Shown: positions 1 to 9,039, numbered from the stretch's first letter. The stretch: DNA of 64,000 bases from Aliiruegeria haliotis (GCF_003003255.1 NZ_PVTD01000001.1:248001-312000); one strand, 5' to 3'. The notes: generated by a model from the letters alone, not told the origin. Made by a program: numbers and translations.

Positions 1-2336
1 GCCTCCGGGCCCGCCACCGCCATCAGCACGAAGTCGAGCGCGCCGCCCTGCAAGCCGACACGCCCGGTCGCGGCATGTGCCTCTTGCGCCGTGGCCAGAA
101 ATACTTCGTCTTCGGCCAATCGCTCGGCGAGCGCATCGGTACGGAACTCGGCCCAGGCCTCCAGCAGCATCCGGCCGGTCAGGTGGGAATCCAGGGCCAG
201 CGCGGCGCGCAGCGTGTGCTCGCTCAGCAGCTCAAGCAGGATGCCCGCCATGGACCATTGCCCGCTGCGCCATTGGTGGGCAAATGCCAGCAGCCCGGCC
301 TCCCCCTCGGCTGCGAAGGGCCGGGTGAACCGGCTGCGAAGAAGAGCGGAGGCCTCCCGTCTGTCGCCGCTCTCCAGCAACACCCGCAAATCCTCGATGT
401 CGCGGTCAGACGGCGCATCGGTGCCCGGCGCGGGCTCGACCAGAAGCAGCTCTCCCACCGCACTTTCCGGGTTGGCCGCAATCCAGTAGGCCGTCTTCCT
501 GCGCCGTTTGCGCCGGGCGGTGGACGTGTGGGCAGGTGCGGTGTCCTCTTCCGTGTCCACCGTGGAGCGTGCCCCGCGCGAGCGTTCACCGCGGGCTTGC
601 AGGACCGCGTCGAGCGCCGGTTCTGGCAGTTCCTCGATGAGGTCTTCGGCCATCCGCTGGGCAACGGCGGGATCGATCGGCGGCATCTCGCGGCCGTCGC
701 GGGTCAGTTGCAGCCGATGATAGAGCGCGCGGGCGGGATCGCTTTCGGCATAATGGTCGGCCGCGCGGGCGTTGATCGCCGCGCAACTCTCGGCCCGCTC
801 GCGATAGGTCAGCTCCAGGATCTCCTCCCGGGCGGTCTCCCGATGGGAAAGCCCGTCCGCCACCGATCCGTGGACCAGCCAATCCTGCCCCCGCAGCACC
901 TCCAGCAGATCGCGGGCACGCTCCGCGTCGATGTCGACGCCAAGCGCGGGGCCGACGATCCGTACCAGCGCCTCGACGTCGAGCCGAGGCAGGATAAGTC
1001 CTTCGGCGGCGATCTCCCGGATGTCGGCCGGCACGCGGGACAGGATGGCGCGGTAGAGGAAGGCATTGTCGACATCTCGTATCTCGTCGTCGCCAAGCCC
1101 CTCGGCTTCCTGCACGGCCCGGGCCACGAGAATCACGCGTAAGGGATTGCCGTTGGAAAGCTGGATGATCCGGGGCCAGAGGTCCTCCGGCAGGCCCTTC
1201 TTGCGCAGGATCGCCTGCGTGATCTCCGCATCCAATGCGCGCAGCCCGATGAGGTCGCGCAGCCGCTTGTGACCGTCGCGGAAGATCGGCCCGCGCCCGG
1301 CCGAGATGACACTGACCCCGACGCGCCCGGCTTCGGCGAAACGGTCGAGATCCTCCATCAGCCGATCCACGAAGGTCGCGCCATGGCCCTGTAGCACCTC
1401 CATCGTGTCGAGTTGGAAAAGCAGCCGGTGCCCACCGGATTCCAGCATCGCGACCATGGCGCTCAGCATCTCGTAGGGCACCCGCATCTCACTGCCGGCG
1501 GCGCCGATCTCTGTCTGCCGGGTGGCGAAATCATAGCGCATCCTGCGCAGTTCGGCGGCATGTTCGGGCAAGGCATCGCCGATCTGGCGGGAGGTCTCGT
1601 CGAAGATCGCCTCGGTCGCGCCGGTGCGCAGCGAGGAGCGGTCGAAATCCAGCCGCACGGTGACGATGTCGTCCCGCTCCCGGCACATGCGGACGATTTC
1701 CTCCAGCAGGTAGGTCTTGCCGATGCCGGGCATGCCCTCGATGTGGAGCGTCGCCAGCGGGGCGTCGGTCTGTGGATCGTCGAGCACGGCCTTCACCTTG
1801 GCGATCTCCGCGTCGCGGCCGACGAAGCCTGGGCCGAGGATCTCGTCGGTGAGGGCGCGTTTGCGCAGCCGGTTGAGCGTGGCGCCAAGCGCCATCAGCT
1901 TGCCATGACCCGGTGCAGTGGGGCCGGCGCGTTCAAGCGTGCGCACAGTATGCTCAAGCGTCTCGATGTCCGGCGGGTCCATGACGATCGCCTCAAGCGC
2001 CGTATCGGCAAAGTCGCCTTCGCCGCTCAGCGCCTCCAGGATCTCGCCCTGCGGCGCATCCGCTCCGGGGGTGAAACCCGCGAGCGCCTTACGACGCGGC
2101 ACCGGCCGCATGAGCCAACCCTCACCCTCGGGCAGGCCGCCCGCCTTTCCCGTCCGCGCCAGGTCCACGCAGGCTTCCCTCAGGGCCGACATCAGGTGCC
2201 CGCGCAACAGGACGTTGTCGGCCGCGCCGCCGGGCAGCACCTCGGCCAGGACTTCGCGCGGATCGAATGCCCCACGCAGGGCGGCGTTGCGGAACAGGCG
2301 GTCGCGCAGGTCGCGGAACTCGTCGGACATCTTCAT
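1..2336 (-). CDS. STAND-class P-loop NTPase, C-terminus beyond window
   Basis: Predicted signal-transduction ATPase of the STAND (NLR/AP-ATPase-like) class. I translated the reverse strand by hand: the frame is open from the ATG at 2336 to the window edge, 778 codons, with the 3' end missing. Residues 1-165 are a mostly helical N-terminal region I cannot assign. The NTPase follows: GFVGRDAEI near 170, Walker A GMPGIGKT at 201-208, a hydrophobic strand ending in Asp (LLFQLD, D310) as Walker B, SAGR at 345-348 as sensor-like, and NGNPL at 395-399, the GNP signature of STAND proteins. After about 420 come a probable winged helix and long alpha-helical segments, broken by a basic stretch (RRKRRRK) near 610. 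No signal peptide or membrane segment is visible. The start overlaps the stop of the peptidase gene upstream (ATGA), so the two are probably translationally coupled. By analogy with NLR-like proteins it may sense a ligand and drive the two neighbouring proteases; this is inference. Confidence 0.8.
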   Translation of the reverse strand, partial: MKMSDEFRDLRDRLFRNAALRGAFDPREVLAEVLPGGAADNVLLRGHLMSALREACVDLARTGKAGGLPEGEGWLMRPVPRRKALAGFTPGADAPQGEILEALSGEGDFADTALEAIVMDPPDIETLEHTVRTLERAGPTAPGHGKLMALGATLNRLRKRALTDEILGPGFVGRDAEIAKVKAVLDDPQTDAPLATLHIEGMPGIGKTYLLEEIVRMCRERDDIVTVRLDFDRSSLRTGATEAIFDETSRQIGDALPEHAAELRRMRYDFATRQTEIGAAGSEMRVPYEMLSAMVAMLESGGHRLLFQLDTMEVLQGHGATFVDRLMEDLDRFAEAGRVGVSVISAGRGPIFRDGHKRLRDLIGLRALDAEITQAILRKKGLPEDLWPRIIQLSNGNPLRVILVARAVQEAEGLGDDEIRDVDNAFLYRAILSRVPADIREIAAEGLILPRLDVEALVRIVGPALGVDIDAERARDLLEVLRGQDWLVHGSVADGLSHRETAREEILELTYRERAESCAAINARAADHYAESDPARALYHRLQLTRDGREMPPIDPAVAQRMAEDLIEELPEPALDAVLQARGERSRGARSTVDTEEDTAPAHTSTARRKRRRKTAYWIAANPESAVGELLLVEPAPGTDAPSDRDIEDLRVLLESGDRREASALLRSRFTRPFAAEGEAGLLAFAHQWRSGQWSMAGILLELLSEHTLRAALALDSHLTGRMLLEAWAEFRTDALAERLAEDEVFLATAQEAHAATGRVGLQGGALDFVLMAVAGPE

Positions 2337-4198
2337 GCGCCGTCTCCCATCCGCAGCTTCACCCGTTCGCGCACCCGGTCGACCGCCGTCGCAAGGGCGT
2401 CGCGGCGATAGGCGCCGGGGCGAGCTTCCTGCAGGCCATGGACCACCTGGTCGGTGAGGTCCTCCAGGATCGGTTGGTCGATATCGGCGGTCGGGGTCAG
2501 GTCGGCCAGCGCGCCCTTGAGCGTGACAAGAACGTCTTCGCGGGTGAACGTGCCCACCGGATCCGACAACAGCCCGGGGCGTCGCGCGGGGGCCGCATCC
2601 TCGATCCGCTGGAACAGCAGCGGTGCGAACTTGTACTCCTCGAACCCCGCCAGCACGATGCGCAGGTTCTTCTGCAAGGTGATCCAGTCCACGAGGTGTT
2701 CGATCTGGATCAGCGCGGTTTCGGCCAGTTGGCCCTCGTCCGGGGGCGGTTCAAAAAAGAACCAGTGGATCTGCCCGGCCTCAGCCGCCGCCGTGTCGAG
2801 CGCCCGGACAAGCCGTTCCGCGCGGTCGCGTTCCTCGGCCACCTTGCTGGTCTCCCCGGCACGCACGCCGGGGCGGGCCGCGTCCGCGGCATCCTCGCCC
2901 AGCAGCGCCCGTGCGATCGGATCGATCATTTCGGTCTGGCCCATCGCCGTCGGGATCTGGTGACAGACATGGCGTGGTGTCGGGCGGGCAGGGTCCTCTT
3001 GCAGCGCCAGGAAGGCGCGCAGGATGTCGAAACTGAAACTCAGCCCGGTCGTCCGCTCCCCCGGCAATCGCCGGACCCACAGCCCGCGCAGCTTTCCCTC
3101 GGGATGTTCGAGGATTTCGCCCAGCCCGAGGAAGAAATTCGCCCGTCCGATCACGAGCTGGCCGTCGATGTCCCCGTCAAGCGACCAGAGGTATTTCGGT
3201 GCCAGATCGCCGCCGAGGACACTGCGGAAGGCGGTGTCGCCGGCATAGAGTTCGAACGGCACCAACTGGCGCAGCTGGTCCACGCGACCCTGGTGCAGCC
3301 CGAGGAAACCGAAGTCGCGGTCGAACCCCGCGCCGCCCGAGGAGCCGCCCTCGGTGTCCACGTTGTGCAAGAGCCGCAACTCGCCGCCACCTCTGCGCCG
3401 CACCACCCCAGGGCAGAAGCCGCGCGCGGCGCCGTCGGGATAGTGCACCAGCGCAAAACGCCGGGTGCCGGTCCAGGCGATGGGCGGGTCGGGCAAGGGG
3501 ATGCAGCCATGGATCCGGCCCACCGGTTTCACCACCTTGAGCAGCGCCACGTCGCAATGGGTCTGCCCCGCATCGGCGGGAGGGGGGCGCCCGGCATGTT
3601 CCTCGGGGTGCACAGGCAGCCACCAGGCGACATTTGCAAGGTGTTCCTGCCCGTTTGAATCCAGGATCGTGACCCGGGGCAGGTCAGCGGGATCGACGGC
3701 CTCGCCCCGTGTGTCGTGATCCTTCACGACATCGGTGAAAGGGGCAATCACGTGTTCGGCTGTCAGCACCATGCGCGGGCTGACAAAGGCGCCCGATCCC
3801 GCGACGTGGCCGGCGACCTTGATCCGGCAGCGGAAAGCCTTGGCGCGGGCGGCGAAACGGGCCAGCGCGTCGAAGTCGAAGTCCGCATCTTCCGGCGCAC
3901 CGAGCGTTTGGGTGGCGACATGGGCGACGATGGCGTCCCAGATCTCTGCAAGGCTTGCAGGGGGCTTCAGATCGACGCCACGGGCCCGCAGGAAGGAAAC
4001 GAAGTCGTTCTTCACCCCGGCCTCGTTCAGGATCGCCAGCAGGAGATCCGTCACATCGTCGTCCGGGCCGGCGAGCTCGGTCAGGCCGTCGAGGTTCATC
4101 GGCAGGTCGGGATTGGTGAACAGCGCCGCAAGCGCCCGGTCGACGAGGGCGGCGTGGCCCTCGACGGCGGGTCTCAATCTGGCGACGGTCAACAGCAT
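2333..4198 (-). CDS. Trypsin-like serine peptidase with degenerate STAND-like C-terminal region
   Basis: A 621-residue cytoplasmic protein in three parts. Residues 1-100 form a small helical domain, in the position where effector-associated (adaptor) domains sit in bacterial conflict proteases. Residues 125-330 are a trypsin-fold peptidase with a complete triad: His149 in LTAEHVI, Asp216 in HCDVALLKV, Ser287 in EGGSSGGAG. The rest looks like a decayed NTPase: WVRRLPGERTT near 375 sits where a Walker A loop would be but has no P-loop lysine, and a WFFFEP strand near 480 is followed by RIVLAGFEEY near 513. This resembles the inactive STAND (iSTAND) modules described in bacterial immunity proteins; the assignment is tentative. 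I chose the ATG at 4198 because GGGAG lies 7 nt upstream and it begins 16 nt after the previous stop; the frame itself stays open further upstream. It shares ATGA with the downstream STAND gene. Confidence 0.8.
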   Translation of the reverse strand: MLLTVARLRPAVEGHAALVDRALAALFTNPDLPMNLDGLTELAGPDDDVTDLLLAILNEAGVKNDFVSFLRARGVDLKPPASLAEIWDAIVAHVATQTLGAPEDADFDFDALARFAARAKAFRCRIKVAGHVAGSGAFVSPRMVLTAEHVIAPFTDVVKDHDTRGEAVDPADLPRVTILDSNGQEHLANVAWWLPVHPEEHAGRPPPADAGQTHCDVALLKVVKPVGRIHGCIPLPDPPIAWTGTRRFALVHYPDGAARGFCPGVVRRRGGGELRLLHNVDTEGGSSGGAGFDRDFGFLGLHQGRVDQLRQLVPFELYAGDTAFRSVLGGDLAPKYLWSLDGDIDGQLVIGRANFFLGLGEILEHPEGKLRGLWVRRLPGERTTGLSFSFDILRAFLALQEDPARPTPRHVCHQIPTAMGQTEMIDPIARALLGEDAADAARPGVRAGETSKVAEERDRAERLVRALDTAAAEAGQIHWFFFEPPPDEGQLAETALIQIEHLVDWITLQKNLRIVLAGFEEYKFAPLLFQRIEDAAPARRPGLLSDPVGTFTREDVLVTLKGALADLTPTADIDQPILEDLTDQVVHGLQEARPGAYRRDALATAVDRVRERVKLRMGDGA

Positions 4199-4214
4199 AC
4201 CGTGGCTCCCGACC

Positions 4215-5834
4215 TCAGAGCCCGAGCGCCGCGCGCAGCGCCGGCTTGCCGGAGAGGCGACCGGCGAGGCCATCGCTCGGGGCGTCGCCCGGCAGAATGG
4301 CTTCCTCCGCGAGGCCCTCCAATGCGCGGGCGCGGGCGCCGCTGCGATAGCTCATCCACAGCATCTCCTGCGCGTAGTCGGCCATGCCGGGGTCCAGTTC
4401 GTTCACCGCGGCCTCGTCGACACCGGCAAGATGCGCTTGCAGGATATTGAGCGTCGGCTCGGTACTGTCGGCGGGGTCGCCAACCCCTTCCGTCGCCGGT
4501 GGCAAGGACGCGTCCAGCGCGGCTTCGGCGTCGAGCACACCGGCGCCCAGGGAGGTCGACCCACCCCAGGCGGATGGCGGGGTCATGGCGGCGGTGGCGC
4601 AATGCACCCACATCGCCTGCACGGTCGTGTTGCGGGCCCGCGCCTCGGCCAGCAAGGCCCCGCGGCCGCCGTGGCGCGCGACCCAGAGCGCGGCAACACC
4701 CGCGGTCATGGACGTCGCCAGCGTCGTGCCCTGACTGGCGCGGATGCCGTTGCCCGGGTCGGAGGCCCGGTTCTTCGCCGCGCCCCAAACCTGTTCGCCA
4801 TAGGCCGAAAAGGTCACTTCCGGGCCGCGCCCGGTCTTTGCCCAAGGGCGCAGGTCGGGCCGAAGCGCCGCGACGGCGGTGCAGATGCCGAATTGCGCGT
4901 AGGCCGCTGGAAAGACCACCCTTGGCCAGCAGTTTCCAGCCGCGCAGGTGATGACGCAGCCCGCGCGCACGGCGGCGCGCAGGGCGGCTTCGGTGCTGGC
5001 GACGCGGGTCGGTCCGCCAAGCGCCATGGAGATCACGTCGGCACCGTTGTTGGCGGCATGGACGATGGCGGTGTGGATGCGCCGCTGCGTTGCGTCGACC
5101 ACCGATTTGATGGCGCGGATCGGCATCACCTTGGCCGCGGGCGCCGTGCCCGTGACCGCGCCCGGCCCGCCAGTGTGCCCGGCGCCGTTCACCGTCCCGC
5201 GCGACGCGATGACGGAGCAGACGAGCGTTCCGTGGCCGGGGTGCTTCATGAACCCGGTCGAGAAGCGGTCCCGGGCATCATTGCCCCCCTCGACAAGGTT
5301 CACCTCGCCCTGGGTGGTGATCACGCCGGACAGTTCGTTGTGATCGCTGTAGCCGGTGTCGATCACGGCCACCACGGCGCCGGCGCCCTGCCCGTGGGTC
5401 CAGGCAGCGGGGGTGTTGATGCGCGGATGGTGCCAGCCGAAGGCCAGCGAGTTGTCGCGCGGCGTCTCGCACAGGCTGAACAGGCTTTCCCTGTCGCCCA
5501 CGGCACCGACATGATCTGCCCCATAGAGGCTGTCGGGCAGCACGGCGTTGGCCTCCTGCGCCTCCATCGCACTGCGCAGGCTTCGGGCGAAGTCAAAGAT
5601 CTCGCGCTCCTGGCCTTTCGGGGCGATGTCGGGGAAATCGACGAAATGATACCGGTCGCCCTCCGGCGTGAAGGCGGCCGCGACCGTCGCCACCGCCCCC
5701 GGCAATGCCGCGCGCAGCCGTGCCTCGACCGTGGACTGGGGCAGGGGGGCTTCGTAGACAAGTTCGATCGACAGCGGGTCGGTTCCCGTCGGTACGGAGC
5801 CCTTGTCGAGGGCGTCGTATTCAACCTGTGCCAT
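4215..5834 (-). CDS. Subtilisin-like (S8) protein with Thr at the nucleophile position
   Basis: A 539-residue S8-family protein without signal peptide or membrane segment, hence probably intracellular. Asp159 (AVIDTGYSDH), His201 (HPGHGTLV) and the oxyanion Asn301 (TCAAGN) are in their normal contexts. The serine loop reads QGTTLATSMTAG instead of the usual GTSxAAPxxAG: the residue at the nucleophile position, 371, is threonine (codon ACG), and the following proline is also replaced. The protein may be a threonine-nucleophile protease or a pseudo-protease. About 150 residues precede the catalytic domain and a roughly 110-residue helical tail follows. The ATG at 5834 has GGAGG at 5 nt; the TTG just before it is too close to that site. 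It is the first gene of the cassette with the trypsin-like and STAND genes, 16 nt upstream of the former. Possible roles are effector, or regulator or substrate of the second protease. Confidence 0.82.
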   Translation of the reverse strand: MAQVEYDALDKGSVPTGTDPLSIELVYEAPLPQSTVEARLRAALPGAVATVAAAFTPEGDRYHFVDFPDIAPKGQEREIFDFARSLRSAMEAQEANAVLPDSLYGADHVGAVGDRESLFSLCETPRDNSLAFGWHHPRINTPAAWTHGQGAGAVVAVIDTGYSDHNELSGVITTQGEVNLVEGGNDARDRFSTGFMKHPGHGTLVCSVIASRGTVNGAGHTGGPGAVTGTAPAAKVMPIRAIKSVVDATQRRIHTAIVHAANNGADVISMALGGPTRVASTEAALRAAVRAGCVITCAAGNCWPRVVFPAAYAQFGICTAVAALRPDLRPWAKTGRGPEVTFSAYGEQVWGAAKNRASDPGNGIRASQGTTLATSMTAGVAALWVARHGGRGALLAEARARNTTVQAMWVHCATAAMTPPSAWGGSTSLGAGVLDAEAALDASLPPATEGVGDPADSTEPTLNILQAHLAGVDEAAVNELDPGMADYAQEMLWMSYRSGARARALEGLAEEAILPGDAPSDGLAGRLSGKPALRAALGL

Positions 5835-6144
5835 CAAATCCTCCCGGCTGCGGCGTTGCGTGGTCGTGGGGCAAAGCGTGGGATGCGGACAGGCCGGACG
5901 GCAGGGAGGGCCCCGTCAGCGGGCGGGGCGGTGTCGGCCAGTTGAAGGGACGGACCGGACTGGACATGAAATACCTGTCGTAAAATGTTGCTGTCGCGCA
6001 AAAAGAGATGCATCAAGCCTACCTCACTTTCGAGGAATTCTCAAACATCGCGAAGCAGGCGGGTATGCAGAAAGGCACATCTCTTGGCTCGTGACATCGG
6101 CGCGTGGCTATGGGGCCAGGGCAGTCGGGCCGCACAGGCGCAGG
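5835..6144. other. Intergenic region upstream of the S8 gene
   Basis: About 310 bases between the start of the S8 gene and the IS481 relic. I see no convincing gene. It should hold the promoter of the protease/STAND cassette. It is less GC-rich around 5975-6035 than its surroundings, but I cannot point to a firm promoter. Confidence 0.4.
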
Positions 6145-6420
6145 CTACGGCGCATCAAGATGCGCCGCCACGACACGATCCTGCAGGCGGCCCGGGCGGC
6201 GCACAGGCGCGCTTGCGCGATCGACAAGCGCCAGGCGCCACCCGGCTTGACCCGTGCCATCCATCTGCGGACGGTTTGCACCGATACGCCGAAGGCAGCA
6301 GCCACCTCGGCAACGCTCCGCCCCGCACCGATCTGGTCCCCATTGCAGACCGTGTGACCGGCATTCTGATGCGGTGTGCTCAGCCTTCCGGGTCTTCGGC
6401 GTGAGTCTGACGTTTGTTGT
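6145..6420 (-). pseudogene. IS481-like transposase, N-terminal relic with frameshifts
   Basis: Three short stretches in two reading frames line up with the start of IS481-family transposases. In order they are NVRLTPKTR (about 6414-6388); AEVAAAFGVSVQTVRRWMAR (about 6308-6249), a typical helix-turn-helix; and, back in the first frame, ALVDRASAPVRRPGRL (about 6232-6185), matching the family's GLvDRSSRPhrsPrr segment. The first frame ends at a TAG at 6147-6145. The whole DDE catalytic domain is absent. So this is a decayed, non-functional fragment. It is the only mobile-element sequence I found and lies a few hundred bases upstream of the protease/STAND cassette. The family assignment rests on recalled consensus and should be treated as probable. 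Confidence 0.6.
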
Positions 6421-6763
6421 CTGGCCCCACCTCGGATGAACAGCCGACCGAGACGTCACCCCTCAGGGTGCGGCCCGCTCCGTTTGCTTGCCGGGGCGTT
6501 CGCAACGCATATCCCCTGATCGCCAAGGTGGGCACGGTGTTGACCGCTTACGGTTCGGGAGCGACGCGGGCGCGCGCGCGCCCCGCGGAAGTGGGGCAGG
6601 CGCCCGCTGCCGGTTTCGCGGACGAGACCGAAGCGGGCGGGCAGATGGCCAACCACCGCGGCCAGCCAGCACTCGGAAACGGAACGCACTTCCTAGGGCA
6701 GTGTTTCCGGAGGACGGGGACACCGTCATGTACACAACGGCTACCCGGCCGAGATCCGGTCGA
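6421..6763. other. Intergenic region, no gene seen
   Basis: About 340 GC-rich bases between the transposase relic and the end of the gamma-glutamyltranspeptidase gene. Frames here are short, arginine-rich and lack ribosome-binding sites. Terminal inverted repeats of the lost insertion sequence could lie here, but I did not find a pair. Confidence 0.35.
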
Positions 6764-8557
6764 TCACTTCCCTATTGCGATGCCCTCGCGACGCGGGTCG
6801 GCGCCTCCTGCCAACCCGGTCGGGCGCACCGCGATGGCATGCAGACCGGAGTTCAGCGCGCGCAGGTTCGTCTTGAACCCCATTTCGTCCAGCCGCGTCG
6901 CCAGGCCCTCTGCCTCGGTCCCTTCCTCGATGTCGTAGGTGCCGAAACGGTTGACGAGATGCGGCATGGCGAGGGCCGGCTGCACGCCCATCTTCCAGTC
7001 AAGATGCGCGATGATGGCCTGCGCCACGTAGCCGATGATCCGGCTGCCCCCGGGAGAGCCGATGACCAGCCGGGGCCGTCCGTCGCGCAGCACGATGGTC
7101 GGCGCCATGGAAGAACGTGGGCGCTTCCCCGGCGCGACACGGTTTGCGATCGGAACGCCGTCGGCGTGGCTCTTGAAGGAGAAGTCGGTCAGCTCGTTGT
7201 TGAGCAGGAACCCCCGCACCATGAGGCGCGAGCCAAAGCCGTTCTCGATCGTCGTGGTCATGGACAGCGCGTTCCCATAGGCGTCAATGATGGAGATGTG
7301 GGAGGTGGAGGGGAACTCGATGCTCTCGTCGTCGGCCCAGAGCTGTGCATGGTCCCATTCCGGCGCTCCCGGTTCGACCTCGGGCAGGGCTTTGCCGCGC
7401 TTGAGCAGTGCGGCGCGGCTGGCGAGGTAATCCGGGGCGAGCAGCCCTTCGGCGGGAACGGGCACGAAATCGCTGTCGGCCATGTAGCGTCCACGATCCG
7501 CGAAGGCGAGCCGGGAGGCATCGCCGATCAGCCGCCAGGCATTGGGCGAGTCGGGGCCCATGCCGGCCAGGTCAAACCCTTCGAGAAGCCCGAGGATCTG
7601 CCCCACCGTCAGCCCGCCCGAGGACGGCGGCCCCATGCCGCAGATGTCGAAATCCCGGTAGTCGGCGCAGACCGCCGGCCGTTCGATGACCTTGTAGAGC
7701 GCCAGATCCACGGCGGAAAGTTCCCCCGGCGTGGCGGCTTCGCGCACCGTGGTGACGATATCGCGCGCGATCTCCCCGGCGTAAAAGGCGCCCGACCCCT
7801 CGGCGGCGATCGCGCGCAGCGTGGCCGCGTAGTCGGGGTTCCGAAGCCTGTCTCCCGCGCGGATCGGCTGCCCACCCGGCATGAAATAGGCCGCGGTGGC
7901 GGGTGCGCTCTGCAACCGTTCCTGATCGCCATCAACAAGCTCGGCGAGGCGGGGGGAGACACGGAAACCCGTTTCCGCAAGCTCGATTGCTTCGCTGAAG
8001 AGCCCGGTCCAGTTGGCGCGGCCCCAGCGCCGATGCGCCTCCTCCAGCAGTTTCGGCGTGCCCGGCGTGCCGACGGACAGCCCGCCGACCACGGCATCCC
8101 AGAACTTCAGCGGCTCGCCGCCGGCGTCCTGAAACAGCCGTGGCGTGGCGCCCAGCGGCGCGGTTTCGCGGGCATCGAGGGTTGTGAGTTCGCCGGTTTC
8201 GCCGTCGTACCAGACGAGGAAGGCGCCGCCGCCGAGACCGGAGGATTGCGGTTCAACCAGCCCCAGCACTGCCTGCACTGCAACCATCGCATCCGCCGCC
8301 GAACCGCCGTCGCCAAGGACCTTCGCCCCGGCCTGCACGGCGAGCGGGTTGGCGGCGGCAACCATCCACTCTTCTGCCTTGACGGACTTGTTGTCCGACT
8401 TCACGCGAAAGGCCGCCTCGGCCTCGGGCGAGAGGCCTTCGAAGGCGGCAGGCAGGCGCGTGGCAGCTTCGGGGGCAACGCTGTCGGCGGCGTCCTGCGC
8501 CCCGGCGGGCACGGCGCAGAGCAAGCACAGAAATGCCGGTGCGATCCATCGGGTCAT
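6764..8557 (-). CDS. ggt: Gamma-glutamyltranspeptidase (periplasmic)
   Basis: Cleaves the gamma-glutamyl bond of glutathione and other gamma-glutamyl compounds in the periplasm, releasing glutamate or transferring it to amino acids or peptides. The 597-residue precursor starts with a Sec signal peptide (MTRWIAPAFL to AGAQ). The large-subunit signature is present (EPQSSGLGGGAF near 102-113). The autocatalytic cleavage site and nucleophile is Thr418 in PSTSHISI, which starts the small subunit; SMTTTIENGFGS and LLNNELTDFS follow as in known enzymes. I chose the ATG at 8557, with AAGGAG 7 nt upstream, because an upstream extension would displace the signal peptide. It appears to be a single-gene unit. 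Length and motif order are normal for the family. A role in glutathione recycling or in handling gamma-glutamyl-polyamine products would fit the polyamine genes further along, but that link is speculative. Confidence 0.93.
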   Translation of the reverse strand: MTRWIAPAFLCLLCAVPAGAQDAADSVAPEAATRLPAAFEGLSPEAEAAFRVKSDNKSVKAEEWMVAAANPLAVQAGAKVLGDGGSAADAMVAVQAVLGLVEPQSSGLGGGAFLVWYDGETGELTTLDARETAPLGATPRLFQDAGGEPLKFWDAVVGGLSVGTPGTPKLLEEAHRRWGRANWTGLFSEAIELAETGFRVSPRLAELVDGDQERLQSAPATAAYFMPGGQPIRAGDRLRNPDYAATLRAIAAEGSGAFYAGEIARDIVTTVREAATPGELSAVDLALYKVIERPAVCADYRDFDICGMGPPSSGGLTVGQILGLLEGFDLAGMGPDSPNAWRLIGDASRLAFADRGRYMADSDFVPVPAEGLLAPDYLASRAALLKRGKALPEVEPGAPEWDHAQLWADDESIEFPSTSHISIIDAYGNALSMTTTIENGFGSRLMVRGFLLNNELTDFSFKSHADGVPIANRVAPGKRPRSSMAPTIVLRDGRPRLVIGSPGGSRIIGYVAQAIIAHLDWKMGVQPALAMPHLVNRFGTYDIEEGTEAEGLATRLDEMGFKTNLRALNSGLHAIAVRPTGLAGGADPRREGIAIGK

Positions 8558-9039
8558 CGGAAACTCCTTTTGTCTGAAAACGGGGGAACCGGGACAGGCT
8601 ACACCAGTGCCCGTTCTCGCCGAAGAGGAATGTGCCGATCTCCCCCTCGCGCCCCTGGACCGGACGATTGCCTCAGCGGGCGCATCTCGGAAGTGAGAAG
8701 TCCCGACGTGACGCAACTCTTGGTCTGAAACGGCAGGTATGGACGGTGCAGAAAGCACTGCCGGTACCGGTCGCTACCCTCGACGGCAATCCCCCCGTCC
8801 GTGGCCTGAAAGACGTTCCTGCCCGAAAACCCCGGCGGGTCCTTCCATTCCCGATTGGCGCATCTGCTTTTCCCGACTGTGCTCTCCGCCCGACAGGCCG
8901 AGTCTTTCTGCGCACACTCGACTTTGACGTTGAACGCATCGACCGCGTGCTTTCGCGGCCATATCCCCAGCCGCCGCTTTGGGTGGACAGGCGCCGGGTC
9001 TGACCGACCCGGCGCGTGCCTGGCAGTGCCGACCGTTGC
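8558..9039. other. Intergenic region upstream of ggt
   Basis: About 480 bases with no supported gene on either strand; the open frames are shadows with poor codon patterns. It presumably holds the ggt promoter and the transcription end of the metallo-hydrolase gene. Confidence 0.4.

Noticed and set aside
75-1142. Long plus-strand frames opposite the STAND gene, and similar long frames across 1.4-5.9 kb
   Set aside because: They are antisense to frames with clear NTPase and protease motifs. They lack ribosome-binding sites, have no recognisable domains and look like GC-rich shadow frames.
4199-4273. Longer N-terminus for the trypsin-like peptidase (start at 4273)
   Set aside because: The extension overlaps the S8 gene and is Arg/Ser-rich. 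The ATG at 4198 has a ribosome-binding site and falls just after the upstream stop.
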